A model generated the notes under the pieces. It worked only from the letters and a program-made list of their open reading frames with translations, had not been told where the DNA came from and made no database searches. DNA of 64,000 bases from Dyadobacter flavalbus (lineage in GTDB: Bacteria; Bacteroidota; Bacteroidia; Cytophagales; Spirosomataceae), in NCBI RefSeq assembly GCF_006149045.1, contig NZ_VBSN01000069.1, positions 124,001 to 188,000 of the forward strand, in the 5' to 3' direction. The position numbers and the translations under genes were made by a program. Positions 35,386 through 44,115 of this stretch are shown here, in pieces. Every line of letters begins with the position of its first letter. Positions within the stretch are counted from its first letter, which is position 1.

Positions 35386-37648
35386 CGACTGAAACTTCGT
35401 CATTGCTGTTTGCCATTTTTGTATTTACAAATTCTTTGATGAGTTCTTTTTGTCCTGCAACCCACAAAACGTCTCCGTCTTCAATAATCATCGAAGCATC
35501 GGGATTAAGGATCCGTTCGCTGTTTCTTTCCAGTCCGACGATCATTCCATGCGTTTTTTCCCGGATAAGGCTGTTACGAATGCTTTTGCCGCGGATGTTG
35601 TATTCATTTTTAACAACAATGCGCGCAAGTGCAACGCTTTCTTCATTTGCCAGATATTTGTTTCCGTCAATACTGATTTCCACATGGCCCCGGAAAGAAT
35701 CCAGCTGCTCGTCCGTTCCGATTACCTCGATGCGGTCGCATGGATAAAGCACTTCGGTTGGTTTGGGCAAGTAAATGGTTTTGCTTCCGCGCTCAATCAG
35801 AACTACATTGATACCGAATTTCTCCCTGATTTTTAATTCCTGCAGACTTTTTCCGATCAGGTTGGAATCCGCGCTTACTTCCAGAAATGCAAAATGCGCA
35901 TCCCACGGCAGAAGGATTTTCTTGGATTTGCCGCTTCCTTCCAGCTGGCGCGCATTGAGGTTTTGTAAAAACCGGTCTTCAATTTTATGGTAAAATACCT
36001 GAAGTCTCTGATAAAAAATGCCCATACCCAGAATCATGATGCCCGCTGCAAAGCTCAGGGCCGTAATCGTTGCAAAAAATGAATTAAGCAGAAATCCCAT
36101 GAGCAGAATCGCAATGAGCACTCTTGAAAATTCCAGTAAAAGCAGCGGCCCGCGGCTGTATTTGCGGCTCAGCCAGATTGCGGAATATGCTTTGCGGTTG
36201 GATCTTTTAAATACCAATGCCCATAAAAAGGGAGAAATCAGCAGAAATGTAATTGAAAACAGAACCGCATTCGTGATAAAAGTTTCAGGAATGCGCGTGT
36301 GAAGCTGATCTGCAAGCTGCCGTGAAGCCGCCAGTATGATGCCGATAATCACGACGGCATTGAGGATTACGGTTTGAGAATACGACTTTAAAATCTGGTT
36401 CCAGTGCGTTGTTTGCCCGATTGTATCCGTACTTGTGCTGTAACGGTTCAGGTACAACTTCCATTTTTCCGGCAATCTTTTTTCCAGCCATTCGGAAAGC
36501 GGTTCGGAAGCTTTCATCATGTATGGCGTAGTAAAAGTCGTAATTACCGATACGCCGACCGCAATGGGATAAAGAAATTCACTGGTGACTTTTAACGACA
36601 GTCCGAGATTGGCAATGATAAAAGAAAATTCACCGATCTGCGACAAACTCATTCCCGACTGCATGGATTTTTTAAGCGGCTGACCGGATATAATGGCCCC
36701 GAGCGATACGAATGTGGTTTTGCCTAAAATGACAACAAAAACCAGAATGGCCGTCGGAACCGCATATTCGGCAAGCAGGCTCGGATTGATCAGCATGCCG
36801 ACCGAAATAAAGAATATGGCGCCGAAAAGGTCTTTTACAGGTTTCAGCAAATGTTCAATCTTTTCTGCATGCGTGGTTTCTGCCAGAATAGAACCCATGA
36901 TAAATGCGCCGAGTGCAGCCGAAAACCCGGCTTGCGTCACCAGAAAAACCATTCCGAAACAGAGCGCAATGGAAGTGATCAGTACACTTTCGTCATTCAT
37001 CAGATTGCTGTAACGGCGGAGCAGCGTCGGGAAAATAAAGATTCCGCCCAGAAACCAGATCGTAAGAAAGAAAAACAGTTTCAGAATGGATTGCAGCAGT
37101 TCATAGCCCGCGAATTGCTGGCTTATGGATAACGTTGACAGCAGAACCATCAGCAAAACGGCTGTTAAATCCTCAATGACCAGAATGCCGAGTACGACTC
37201 TTGTAAACTGCTGTGTTTTGATCCTGAGTTCATCAAATGCCCTGAAAATGATTGTTGTAGAAGAGATGGCGATGATGCCGCCCAAAAAAAGGCTGTCCGT
37301 TTTGCTCCATCCCAGAAGCTGGCCCGTTACGAAGCCGGTGACAAGCATCATGGAAACTTCAAAAAGCCCGGTAATAGCGGCAGTATTTCCAACCTTGACC
37401 AGTTTTTTAAAACTGAATTCCAGACCGAGATTGAACAGCAGGAATATAACCCCGATTTCAGCCCATATTTCAATGGTTTTAATGTCGGTTATGGTCGGAA
37501 ACAAGTGAAAATTAGGTCCTACAAGTAATCCGGCCAGTATATAACCAAGCACAATAGGCTGTTTCAATTTCTTGAAAATAAGGGTGATGATACCCGCTAT
37601 TGTGAGTATTAAAGAAAGGTCAACAATTAGTTGCGGAACGTGTGTCAT
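35378..37648 (-). CDS. CPA2-family cation:proton antiporter with tandem TrkA-C domains
   Basis: 756-residue inner-membrane antiporter for K+ or Na+ against H+. Residues 1-390 form the Na/H exchanger domain with about 12-13 helices (GYILAGLLVGPN, FNLGLEFSFKKL, GIIAISSTTIIFRA, SQIGEFSFII). A second hydrophobic region spans about 440-560, which is unusual and adds four helices. The C-terminus has two TrkA-C-like domains (about 590-655 and 675-750), regulatory ligand-binding modules as in KefB/YbaL relatives. No TrkA-N Rossmann domain is seen. Confidence 0.9.
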   Translation of the reverse strand: MTHVPQLIVDLSLILTIAGIITLIFKKLKQPIVLGYILAGLLVGPNFHLFPTITDIKTIEIWAEIGVIFLLFNLGLEFSFKKLVKVGNTAAITGLFEVSMMLVTGFVTGQLLGWSKTDSLFLGGIIAISSTTIIFRAFDELRIKTQQFTRVVLGILVIEDLTAVLLMVLLSTLSISQQFAGYELLQSILKLFFFLTIWFLGGIFIFPTLLRRYSNLMNDESVLITSIALCFGMVFLVTQAGFSAALGAFIMGSILAETTHAEKIEHLLKPVKDLFGAIFFISVGMLINPSLLAEYAVPTAILVFVVILGKTTFVSLGAIISGQPLKKSMQSGMSLSQIGEFSFIIANLGLSLKVTSEFLYPIAVGVSVITTFTTPYMMKASEPLSEWLEKRLPEKWKLYLNRYSTSTDTIGQTTHWNQILKSYSQTVILNAVVIIGIILAASRQLADQLHTRIPETFITNAVLFSITFLLISPFLWALVFKRSNRKAYSAIWLSRKYSRGPLLLLEFSRVLIAILLMGFLLNSFFATITALSFAAGIMILGMGIFYQRLQVFYHKIEDRFLQNLNARQLEGSGKSKKILLPWDAHFAFLEVSADSNLIGKSLQELKIREKFGINVVLIERGSKTIYLPKPTEVLYPCDRIEVIGTDEQLDSFRGHVEISIDGNKYLANEESVALARIVVKNEYNIRGKSIRNSLIREKTHGMIVGLERNSERILNPDASMIIEDGDVLWVAGQKELIKEFVNTKMANSNDEVSVVI

Positions 37649-37693
37649 GAAGATATAATGTGAGTGGATAAATTATTGGAATCAATAAAATAC

Positions 37694-37722
37694 AAAAAGC
37701 CTTTGACGAATCAAAGGCTTTT
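37694..37722 (-). terminator. Terminator after sufB
   Basis: Perfect 12-bp arms AAAAGCCTTTGA/TCAAAGGCTTTT with loop CGAA; the minus-strand side continues in T-rich sequence. It separates sufB from the antiporter gene. Confidence 0.85.
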
Positions 37723-37757
37723 CAGATATAAAGCTGTAAAAAAGTGTTTCTGTTATC

Positions 37758-39203
37758 TTAACCTACACTGCCTTCCAGACTGATTTCCAGTAACTTCTGT
37801 GCTTCCACCGCAAATTCCATCGGAAGCTGGTTTAAAACTTCTTTTGCATATCCGTTTACGATCAGTGCAACAGCCTGTTCAGTAGGAATGCCGCGCTGGT
37901 TGCAGTAAAAGAGAATATCTTCACCGATTTTTGAAGTCGTGGCTTCGTGTTCCACAGTAGCGGAAGGATTGCTTACTTCAATATACGGGAAAGTATGCGC
38001 GCCGCATTTGTCACCAAGCAACAGGGAGTCGCACTGGGAAAAGTTACGTGCTTTCTCGGCTTTCTTGAAAACCTGAACCAGACCACGGTAAGAGTTCTGG
38101 CTTTTTCCTGCGGAAATACCTTTTGAAACGATCCGGCTTTTGGTATTTTTCCCGATGTGGATCATTTTCGTTCCGGTATCCGCCTGCTGCATGTTGTTGG
38201 TAACAGCAACAGAGTAGAATTCACCGATCGAATTATCGCCTTTCAGGATGACGGAAGGATACTTCCATGTAATGGCAGAACCGGTTTCGACCTGCGTCCA
38301 TGAAATTTTGGAATTGGCACCGTCACAAAGACCGCGTTTTGTCACAAAGTTGTAAATACCGCCTTTTCCATCCTTATCGCCCGGATACCAGTTCTGTACG
38401 GTTGAATATTTAACGTTCGCATTTTCATGTGCGAAAATTTCAACAACTGCCGCGTGCAGCTGGTTTTCATCGCGCATCGGAGCTGTACAACCTTCAAGGT
38501 AACTTACGTGGCTGTCTTCGTCGGCAACAATCAGTGTACGCTCAAACTGTCCGGTACCGGCTGCATTGATCCGGAAATAAGTGGAAAGTTCCATCGGGCA
38601 ACGCACGCCTTTCGGAATGTATACAAAGGAACCGTCGGAAAAAACGGCAGAATTCAGTGCTGCGTAATAATTGTCTTTAGGCGGAACAACCGAACCCAGG
38701 TATTTTTTAACCAGTTCAGGATGCTCGCGGATTGCTTCGCTGATGGAACAGAAAATGATTCCTTTTTCCTTAAGCGATTCTTTGAACGTTGTAAACACCG
38801 ATTCCGAATCCATCACAGCATCCACGGCAATACCGGAAATCCTTTTTTGTTCATTCAGGGAAATTCCAAGTCTTTCAAACGTGTCGCGCAGCTCGGGATC
38901 AATATCTTCAATGCTTTCTACGGCTTTCTTTTTCTTGGGAGCCGAATAATATTTTATAGCCTGAAAATTAACTTCGGGATAATGCACGTTAGGCCATTTC
39001 GGTTCATTCATGGTCAGCCACAAATGATACGCTTTCAAACGCCACGCAAGCATCCATTCCGGTTCATTTTTCTTGGCCGAGATAAATCTGACTATATCGT
39101 CATTCAGCCCCATAGGAGCTTCATCTGCTTCTATATCAGTTACAAAACCATATTTGTATTCCGAACTGGTGATCTCCTCCAACAATTCTTCTTCTTTGCT
39201 CAT
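37758..39203 (-). CDS. sufB: Fe-S cluster assembly scaffold SufB
   Basis: Core subunit of the SufBCD iron-sulfur assembly complex. From the ATG at 39203 it is 481 residues, starting MSKEEELLEEI; the frame is open to 39245 and an ATG at 39209 is two codons upstream. Conserved blocks include PNVHYPEVNFQAIKYYSAPK near residue 75, VRCPMELSTYFRINAAGTGQFER, LEGCTAPMRDENQLHAAVVE and the C-terminal FYCNQRGIPTEQAVALIVNG. A terminator directly downstream means sufC, sufD and sufS are not co-transcribed here and none is in the window. Confidence 0.95.
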   Translation of the reverse strand: MSKEEELLEEITSSEYKYGFVTDIEADEAPMGLNDDIVRFISAKKNEPEWMLAWRLKAYHLWLTMNEPKWPNVHYPEVNFQAIKYYSAPKKKKAVESIEDIDPELRDTFERLGISLNEQKRISGIAVDAVMDSESVFTTFKESLKEKGIIFCSISEAIREHPELVKKYLGSVVPPKDNYYAALNSAVFSDGSFVYIPKGVRCPMELSTYFRINAAGTGQFERTLIVADEDSHVSYLEGCTAPMRDENQLHAAVVEIFAHENANVKYSTVQNWYPGDKDGKGGIYNFVTKRGLCDGANSKISWTQVETGSAITWKYPSVILKGDNSIGEFYSVAVTNNMQQADTGTKMIHIGKNTKSRIVSKGISAGKSQNSYRGLVQVFKKAEKARNFSQCDSLLLGDKCGAHTFPYIEVSNPSATVEHEATTSKIGEDILFYCNQRGIPTEQAVALIVNGYAKEVLNQLPMEFAVEAQKLLEISLEGSVG

Positions 39204-39370
39204 AGTCATATAATTATCGCCATGTGTCTCTATTAACTGTAACACACGGAAACAGGATAGAGTTTATTGATAGTATCAAAAATACAGAAAAAAGCGGATT
39301 TATCTGCGATTTTCCTATAAATCCGCAATCACGGCCCAATGCAACTGAAAACCGCCGCAGCATAAAATGA

Positions 39371-40336
39371 TCAGAGATATGCTCCTGTGGAAAGGTAATT
39401 TTTTACATAATCAAGAACGCCGTCTTCCAGAGAAGTAAATGGCTGCGTAAACCCGATTGAGCGCAGTTTGCTCATATTTGCTTCTGTAAAATACTGGTAT
39501 TTGTCGCGGATATCTTCAGGCGTATCGATGTAGGAAATGTCCGGCGTTTTTTCCATTGCAAGAAACGTACTGGTGACCAGGTCTTTGAAGGTCCTTGCAC
39601 GGCCGCTTCCGAGGTTGTAAATGCCGGAGTTTTTGCGGTGATGCATTAAAAATATACATACATCCAACAGATCTTTCACATAAATAAAATCCCGCATTTG
39701 CTCGCCGTCTTTGAAATCCGGATGATGCGAGCGGAAAAGCTTCATTTTTTCCGTGGCTTTGATCTGGTTATAAGCATGAAAAACAACCGAAGCCATGCGG
39801 CCTTTGTGATATTCGTTAGGACCGTAAACATTAAAAAATTTCAGTCCGGCCCAGAAAAACGGTTTTTTCTCCTGCTGCAAAGCCCAGATGTCAAATTCAT
39901 TCTTGGAATCTCCATACGGATTCAATGGTTTTAAGGCAGGAATGGACGATTCATCGTCGTCATAACCGTTTTCGCCCAATCCGTAAGTAGCCGCGGAAGA
40001 TGCGTACACAAGCGGAATCTGGTAAGCAACGCATTTTTCCCAGATCTGTTTGGAATAGGAAACATTCAGTTCGTCAAAGATATTCTTGTCAAATTCGGTT
40101 GTATCCGTCCGTGCGCCGATATGAAATATGAATTCAACATCACGGTTGTTCCTGTCAAGCCATTCAAAAAGTGCATTCCGCTCTACTTTTTCTCCGATCG
40201 TTTTTCCTTCCAGATTTTCCGCTTTTTCAATTTTGGAAAAATCATCGACTGCAATGATGTTTTTAAAACCATCCTGATTAAGCCGGCTGATGAGCCCGCT
40301 GCCGATAAATCCGGCTGCACCTGTTACGATAATCAT
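39371..40336 (-). CDS. hldD: ADP-L-glycero-D-manno-heptose 6-epimerase
   Basis: Last step of nucleotide-heptose synthesis for the lipopolysaccharide core. The ATG at 40336 gives MIIVTGAAGFIGSGL, the standard N-terminus and 321 residues; an open extension to 40468 is rejected. NAD(P)-binding GAAGFIG is at 6-12; the catalytic Ser/Tyr/Lys are in YASSAATYG and NPYGDSKNEFD. VYGPNEYHKGRMASV and the C-terminal DIRDKYQYFTEA are typical of HldD/RfaD. It fits with lpxB nearby. Confidence 0.93.
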   Translation of the reverse strand: MIIVTGAAGFIGSGLISRLNQDGFKNIIAVDDFSKIEKAENLEGKTIGEKVERNALFEWLDRNNRDVEFIFHIGARTDTTEFDKNIFDELNVSYSKQIWEKCVAYQIPLVYASSAATYGLGENGYDDDESSIPALKPLNPYGDSKNEFDIWALQQEKKPFFWAGLKFFNVYGPNEYHKGRMASVVFHAYNQIKATEKMKLFRSHHPDFKDGEQMRDFIYVKDLLDVCIFLMHHRKNSGIYNLGSGRARTFKDLVTSTFLAMEKTPDISYIDTPEDIRDKYQYFTEANMSKLRSIGFTQPFTSLEDGVLDYVKNYLSTGAYL

Positions 40337-40486
40337 GCGAGAAATGATATGTTTAATGAGGTTAATATGGAAAAAAATGCCTGATAAGAACGACCGGAAA
40401 CGCTGATCTGTTCTTAAACTTTCTGCTGAAATAGGATTTTTTTTAGTTATCCTCTTGTTGAACTGCAAAACTACGGATACAAGATG

Positions 40487-40494
40487 TAATTTTG
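40487..40494 (+). promoter_or_regulatory. Candidate -7 element of the queD-like gene
   Basis: TAATTTTG matches TAnnTTTG, 28 bp before the ATG. A TTG lies 26 bp upstream, longer spacing than usual. Confidence 0.4.
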
Positions 40495-40522
40495 TACTCT
40501 ATTTATCAAGTGAAGAAGATTT

Positions 40523-40942
40523 ATGATTTACGTAACAAGAAAAGAGCATTTTAATGCGGCCCACCGGCTTTTCAACCCGGCATGGTCAGAAGAGAAAAAC
40601 CAGGAAGTATTCGGTCCGTGTGCGAATAACAACTGGCACGGACATAATTTTGAGCTGATTGTTACGGTAAAAGGAAAACCGGATCCGGATACAGGATTTG
40701 TAATTGATCTGAAAGTGCTGGGAAATCTGGTCAAGGAAATGATCGTGGATAAAGTAGACCATAAAAACCTGAACCTTGATGTGGATTTTATGCAGGGCAA
40801 AATGGCTTCATGTGAAATTTTCGTAACTGAAATCTGGAATATACTGGCACCCGCAATCGCCGAAGCAGCTCCCGGAGCAAAGCTTCATTATATCAAGCTT
40901 GTGGAAACGCCGAAGAATTTTGTTGAATATTACGGGGAGTAG
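40523..40942 (+). CDS. queD: 6-carboxytetrahydropterin synthase / 6-pyruvoyltetrahydropterin synthase family
   Basis: Zinc enzyme that converts dihydroneopterin triphosphate on the way to queuosine (QueD) or pterins. The zinc histidines are in HFNAAHRL (9-16) and WHGHNF (about 38-43). The catalytic Cys lies in FGPCANNN (about 30-37). The D/H pair VDHKNLN is near residue 78, and the C-terminal VETPKNFVEYYGE ends the protein. The 139-residue length is normal. Other queuosine genes are not in the window, so QueD versus PTPS cannot be settled. Confidence 0.88.
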   Translation: MIYVTRKEHFNAAHRLFNPAWSEEKNQEVFGPCANNNWHGHNFELIVTVKGKPDPDTGFVIDLKVLGNLVKEMIVDKVDHKNLNLDVDFMQGKMASCEIFVTEIWNILAPAIAEAAPGAKLHYIKLVETPKNFVEYYGE

Positions 40943-40989
40943 GGTTGGATTGTAGTTAAGTGTACATGACTTGTGAGGATTTGTATTTA

Positions 40990-41049
40990 AGTCATGGTTG
41001 GTCCTTATGAGTCATGTTTAGTTATTATGAGTCATGGTTAGTCATTGAT
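40990..41049. repeat. 20-bp tandem repeat, 3 units
   Basis: Units AGTCATGGTTGGTCCTTATG, AGTCATGTTTAGTTATTATG and AGTCATGGTTAGTCATTGAT in strict 20-bp register, just after the queD-like gene. The reverse complement contains AATGAC and CATGAC words like those in the 61-bp repeat at 32.8 kb. Confidence 0.8.
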
Positions 41050-41301
41050 TGAAAGCAAATGGTTTTTTCATTACTTTCCAGCAACTTGATTTGATCCATT
41101 ATGAATCATGATTTGTTTGGCAATTTGTTTTTGTTACTGGTTGTTAACATTTGGCTATTAGAACGTTAATTTTCCATCCGGAATTGATCATAAAACAGCA
41201 CTTAGCCACTTGCTTGCAGACTTGCTGCTGACAGCTAAAAGCCAATAGTTACTAGCTAACTACGCGCAGCTTACTACCAACGGCCATCAAAATTAATCAG
41301 A
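41050..41301. other. Spacer before lpxB with degenerate heptamers
   Basis: A heptamer stretch is visible at 41233-41260 (AGCTAAA, AGCCAAT, AGTTACT, AGCTAAC) followed by two weaker units. The rest is AT-rich with no gene and no clear promoter. Confidence 0.6.
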
Positions 41302-42411
41302 ATGAAATACTACCTTGTTGCCGGCGAGCGTTCGGGCGATTTGCATGGTTCCAATCTTATCAAGGGAATCAGGGAAAATGATCCGGATGCACAGTTCAGA
41401 GGCTGGGGCGGAGACATGATGGAAGCCGAAGGCCTGGAACTGGTGAAGCACTACAAGGATACCGCTTACATGGGCTTTCTGGAAGTAATTCTCAACCTTC
41501 ATAAAATTTCCGGATTTCTGAAAGAGTGCAAAACGGACATCCTGAATTACAAACCCGATGCGCTCATTTTAATAGATTACCCCGGTTTTAACCTTCGGAT
41601 TGCTGCATTTGCCAGGAAAAAAGGTCTGAAAGTATTCTATTACATTTCTCCGAAAGTCTGGGCATGGAATCAGAAGCGTGCCCTCAGGATCAAGGAAAAC
41701 GTAGATCATATGTTTGTGATCTTTCCTTTTGAGACTGAATTTTATTCAAAATACGATTACAAAGTAGATTATGTAGGCAACCCGCTCATGGATGCGATTG
41801 CATCGTTCCGGCCTGATCCGGACTTCAGAAGTAAAAATCAGATTCCGGCTGACAAGCCGGTTATTGCCTTGCTACCCGGAAGCCGGCAGCAGGAAATAAC
41901 GGGAATGCTGGACATGATGCTGCGTACTCAGCCGCATTTCCCGGATCATCAGTTTGTGATTGCCGGTGTAAGCAATCTTCCGGCTTCTTTATATCAAAGA
42001 TATGTTTCGGCTCACAATGCCATTATTGTTTACGAGTCAACTTACGATTTACTTGCCATTGCAGAGGCTGCCTTGGTGACATCAGGAACTGCAACATTGG
42101 AAACAGCCCTTTTTAATGTCCCGGAAGTTGTATGTTACAAAACGAGCGGTTTGTCTTATGTGATTGCAAAGCAACTTATCCGTGTACCTTATATTTCCTT
42201 GGTTAACCTGATTATGAAAAAAGAAACCGTGAGAGAACTGATTCAGAGTGAGCTGAACGAAGCAAATCTGGTGAATGAGCTGAAACAGATTTTACCGGGC
42301 GGATCAAAACATCAGGCGCAGATGAATGATTATGGTGTTTTGAGGGAGTTGGTTGGTGAATCCGGTGCTTCTGTAAAAGCAGGAAGGTTAATGGTTGAAT
42401 ATTTGAAATAA
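41302..42411 (+). CDS. lpxB: Lipid-A-disaccharide synthase
   Basis: Glycosyltransferase (GT19) that joins UDP-2,3-diacylglucosamine and lipid X to form the lipid A disaccharide at the inner membrane. The start KYYLVAGERSGDLHGSNLIK (residues 2-21) is characteristic, followed by FRGWGGDMMEAEG, LILIDYPGFNLRIA, YYISPKVWAWNQKR, VDYVGNPLMD, LLPGSRQQEI and the C-terminal VTSGTATLETAL. Length of 369 residues is normal. A set of 50-bp repeats begins 17 bp after the stop. Confidence 0.96.
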   Translation: MKYYLVAGERSGDLHGSNLIKGIRENDPDAQFRGWGGDMMEAEGLELVKHYKDTAYMGFLEVILNLHKISGFLKECKTDILNYKPDALILIDYPGFNLRIAAFARKKGLKVFYYISPKVWAWNQKRALRIKENVDHMFVIFPFETEFYSKYDYKVDYVGNPLMDAIASFRPDPDFRSKNQIPADKPVIALLPGSRQQEITGMLDMMLRTQPHFPDHQFVIAGVSNLPASLYQRYVSAHNAIIVYESTYDLLAIAEAALVTSGTATLETALFNVPEVVCYKTSGLSYVIAKQLIRVPYISLVNLIMKKETVRELIQSELNEANLVNELKQILPGGSKHQAQMNDYGVLRELVGESGASVKAGRLMVEYLK

Positions 42412-42427
42412 AAGGTAGTTTCGAGCC

Positions 42428-42757
42428 GCCCCGGAGGGGCGCCCTGTTTGTAGCCAAGGATGTAGGATGTAAATTTCGCCCCGAAGGGGCACCCTGTTTG
42501 TAGCAAAGGTTGTCGGATGTAATTTTTGCCCCGGAGGGGCATCCTGTTTGTAGCAAAGGTTGTCGGATGTAATTTTTGCCCCGGAGGGGCATCCTGTTTG
42601 TAGCAAAGGTTGTCGGATGTAATTTTTGCCCCGGAGGGGCATCCTGTTTGTAGCAAAGGTTGTCGGATGTAATTTTTGCCCCGGAGGGGCGCCCTGTTTG
42701 TAGCATAAGGTTGCGAGATGTAAGTTTTGCCCCAGAGGGACATCCTGTTTGTAGATT
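42428..42757. repeat. 50-bp tandem repeat, seven copies, each with a GC-rich palindrome
   Basis: The palindrome GCCCCGGAGGGGC (stem of 5, 3-base loop) starts at 42428, 42478, 42528, 42578, 42628, 42678 and 42729. It is followed each time by CCTGTTTGTAGC and a less conserved AT-rich segment. Copies 3-5 are identical. Copy 2 changes only the loop (GAA), so the stem is kept; copies 6 and 7 are degraded. The unit has no stop codon on the minus strand, and 50 is not a multiple of 3, which produces false open frames in all three frames. Confidence 0.95.
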
Positions 42758-42777
42758 ATAAGTTATTTAACATCAGG

Positions 42778-42847
42778 GGGCTCCTCCGGAGCCGCTCTTT
42801 GTGATGCCTTTAATTCTGGACTAGAAACAGAGGGCTCCTCCGGAGCC
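42778..42847. repeat. Pair of GGCTCC-TCC-GGAGCC palindromes 54 bp apart
   Basis: GGGCTCCTCCGGAGCC occurs at 42778-42793 and 42832-42847, each a 6-bp stem with a TCC loop. They lie directly after the 50-bp array and 18 bp before the end of the convergent secreted-protein gene, and may act as terminators or REP-like elements. Confidence 0.75.
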
Positions 42848-42864
42848 TGCCTGATTGCCAAATC

Positions 42865-44115
42865 TCAGGTTTTACGTTTTTTCTTTCTTGCAGATGGAAA
42901 CAGAATGTTATTCAGTATTAACCTGTAACCTGGTGAATTAGGATACAAGTTAAGATCCGTAGGCATGCGGTGACTGCCGCCCCGGCCTTCCGGATCATGG
43001 CCGCCGTAGAATGTCCATTGCCCGCGGCCCAATTCCCCGTAAATGTACCGGTCGGAAGAACTGCTGGTTCCCATTACCAAAACGCCCGGTTTAATAATGC
43101 TCTTTGTAAATGCAGTCGTCTGACCCATAAATTCCCGGATCAGGTTTTCATGATTCTGTACGAGCATGGCAGGAATTACGTCCCATTTGGCAGAGAAATC
43201 GAACAGTGAGAAGTAGGCATCGCTTTCACCCCAGTTCCGGTATCGACCGGAAGAAGAATTAATATCCGAAAAATTCATTCCATCATACTCATCCAGTTGT
43301 AATTTGAAATTCTGGAAGGCAAAGGTTTTTTCAAAATCAAGCTTGGATTGTGCGTCCGGGTCGATGCCGTCACCGTCCATATTATCAACAATGTCTACTC
43401 CTTCGGCTGCCAGTGCAATGTCGAATGTTTCGGCACCGGAACACATGGCAAACAGGAAGCCGCCACCTGCACAGAATTCCTTGATCGATTTGGCAACGGC
43501 CAGTTTCATTTGTGATACTTTGGTAAATCCAAAACGGCTTGCAATGGCTTCCTGCGCTTTTATGTCCGCCTGAGTGGTCCTTCGGAGGTTTTTTCCAAAC
43601 TGTCCTGTAAAATCTTCATGATGCAAGTGCAGCCAGTCATATTTGGGCAGATCGCCTTTCAGGATTTCTTCGTCGTAGATGACGTCAAACGGAATTTCGG
43701 CATATTTCAGAACCAGCAGGACAGCATCTGTATTCTCGAATTCGGCAGGACTGATCTTGATCGGGGAATAAACGGCTATTTTCGCAGCCTTATGCAATTT
43801 TACCACATCCATATTTACATCCGGATTGCTGATCTGGCTGATGATCTGCTGGCTTGCAGCTTCTGAAAGGATTTCGTAGGAAATAGCGCGGAGCTTGCAT
43901 TCATTTTCAACCGATTTGGTGTACTGTATCATGAAACTCCCGCCGCGGTAATTCAGCAGCCAGTCCACGTCCGTTTCACCTTTCAGCAGCACATATGCAA
44001 GACCGTATGCTTTCAGGTGGTTGGTCTGCGATTTATCCATCGGAATGAAAATCTGGTTGGCAACGCAAACCTCTGCTGCAAGAACCAATATAAAGATTGT
44101 AACGCTTCTGAGCAT
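42865..44115 (-). CDS. Conserved exported Bacteroidota protein, glutamine-amidotransferase-like fold suspected
   Basis: 416 residues with a signal peptide (about 1-19, cut near VCVAN). The mature start QIFIPMDKSQTNHLKAYGLAY is familiar from Cytophagales genomes, where, from memory, such proteins are labelled asparagine synthetase B; but no glutamine-hydrolysing Cys2 or PP-loop SGGxDS is present. The middle has FCAGGGFLFAMCSGAETFDIA, with a Cys in a nucleophile-elbow-like setting, which suggests a class-I glutamine amidotransferase/ThuA-like fold. Function unknown. It ends in a basic tail (RKKKRKT). Confidence 0.7.
   Translation of the reverse strand: MLRSVTIFILVLAAEVCVANQIFIPMDKSQTNHLKAYGLAYVLLKGETDVDWLLNYRGGSFMIQYTKSVENECKLRAISYEILSEAASQQIISQISNPDVNMDVVKLHKAAKIAVYSPIKISPAEFENTDAVLLVLKYAEIPFDVIYDEEILKGDLPKYDWLHLHHEDFTGQFGKNLRRTTQADIKAQEAIASRFGFTKVSQMKLAVAKSIKEFCAGGGFLFAMCSGAETFDIALAAEGVDIVDNMDGDGIDPDAQSKLDFEKTFAFQNFKLQLDEYDGMNFSDINSSSGRYRNWGESDAYFSLFDFSAKWDVIPAMLVQNHENLIREFMGQTTAFTKSIIKPGVLVMGTSSSSDRYIYGELGRGQWTFYGGHDPEGRGGSHRMPTDLNLYPNSPGYRLILNNILFPSARKKKRKT

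Noticed and set aside
38427..39236. 269-codon plus-strand frame
   Set aside because: Antisense to sufB with no recognisable features.
40337..40468. 44-residue N-terminal extension of HldD
   Set aside because: HldD proteins start at the MIIVTGAAGFIG segment (40336); the added residues are not conserved in kind.
42212..42743. Overlapping minus-strand frames rich in MPLRGKN and LLQTG repeats
   Set aside because: They are read-outs of the 50-bp tandem repeat in all three frames; the unit has no stop and is not a multiple of 3.
42428..42757. CRISPR array
   Set aside because: The whole 50-bp unit repeats, with no unique spacers of constant length, and no cas gene is near.
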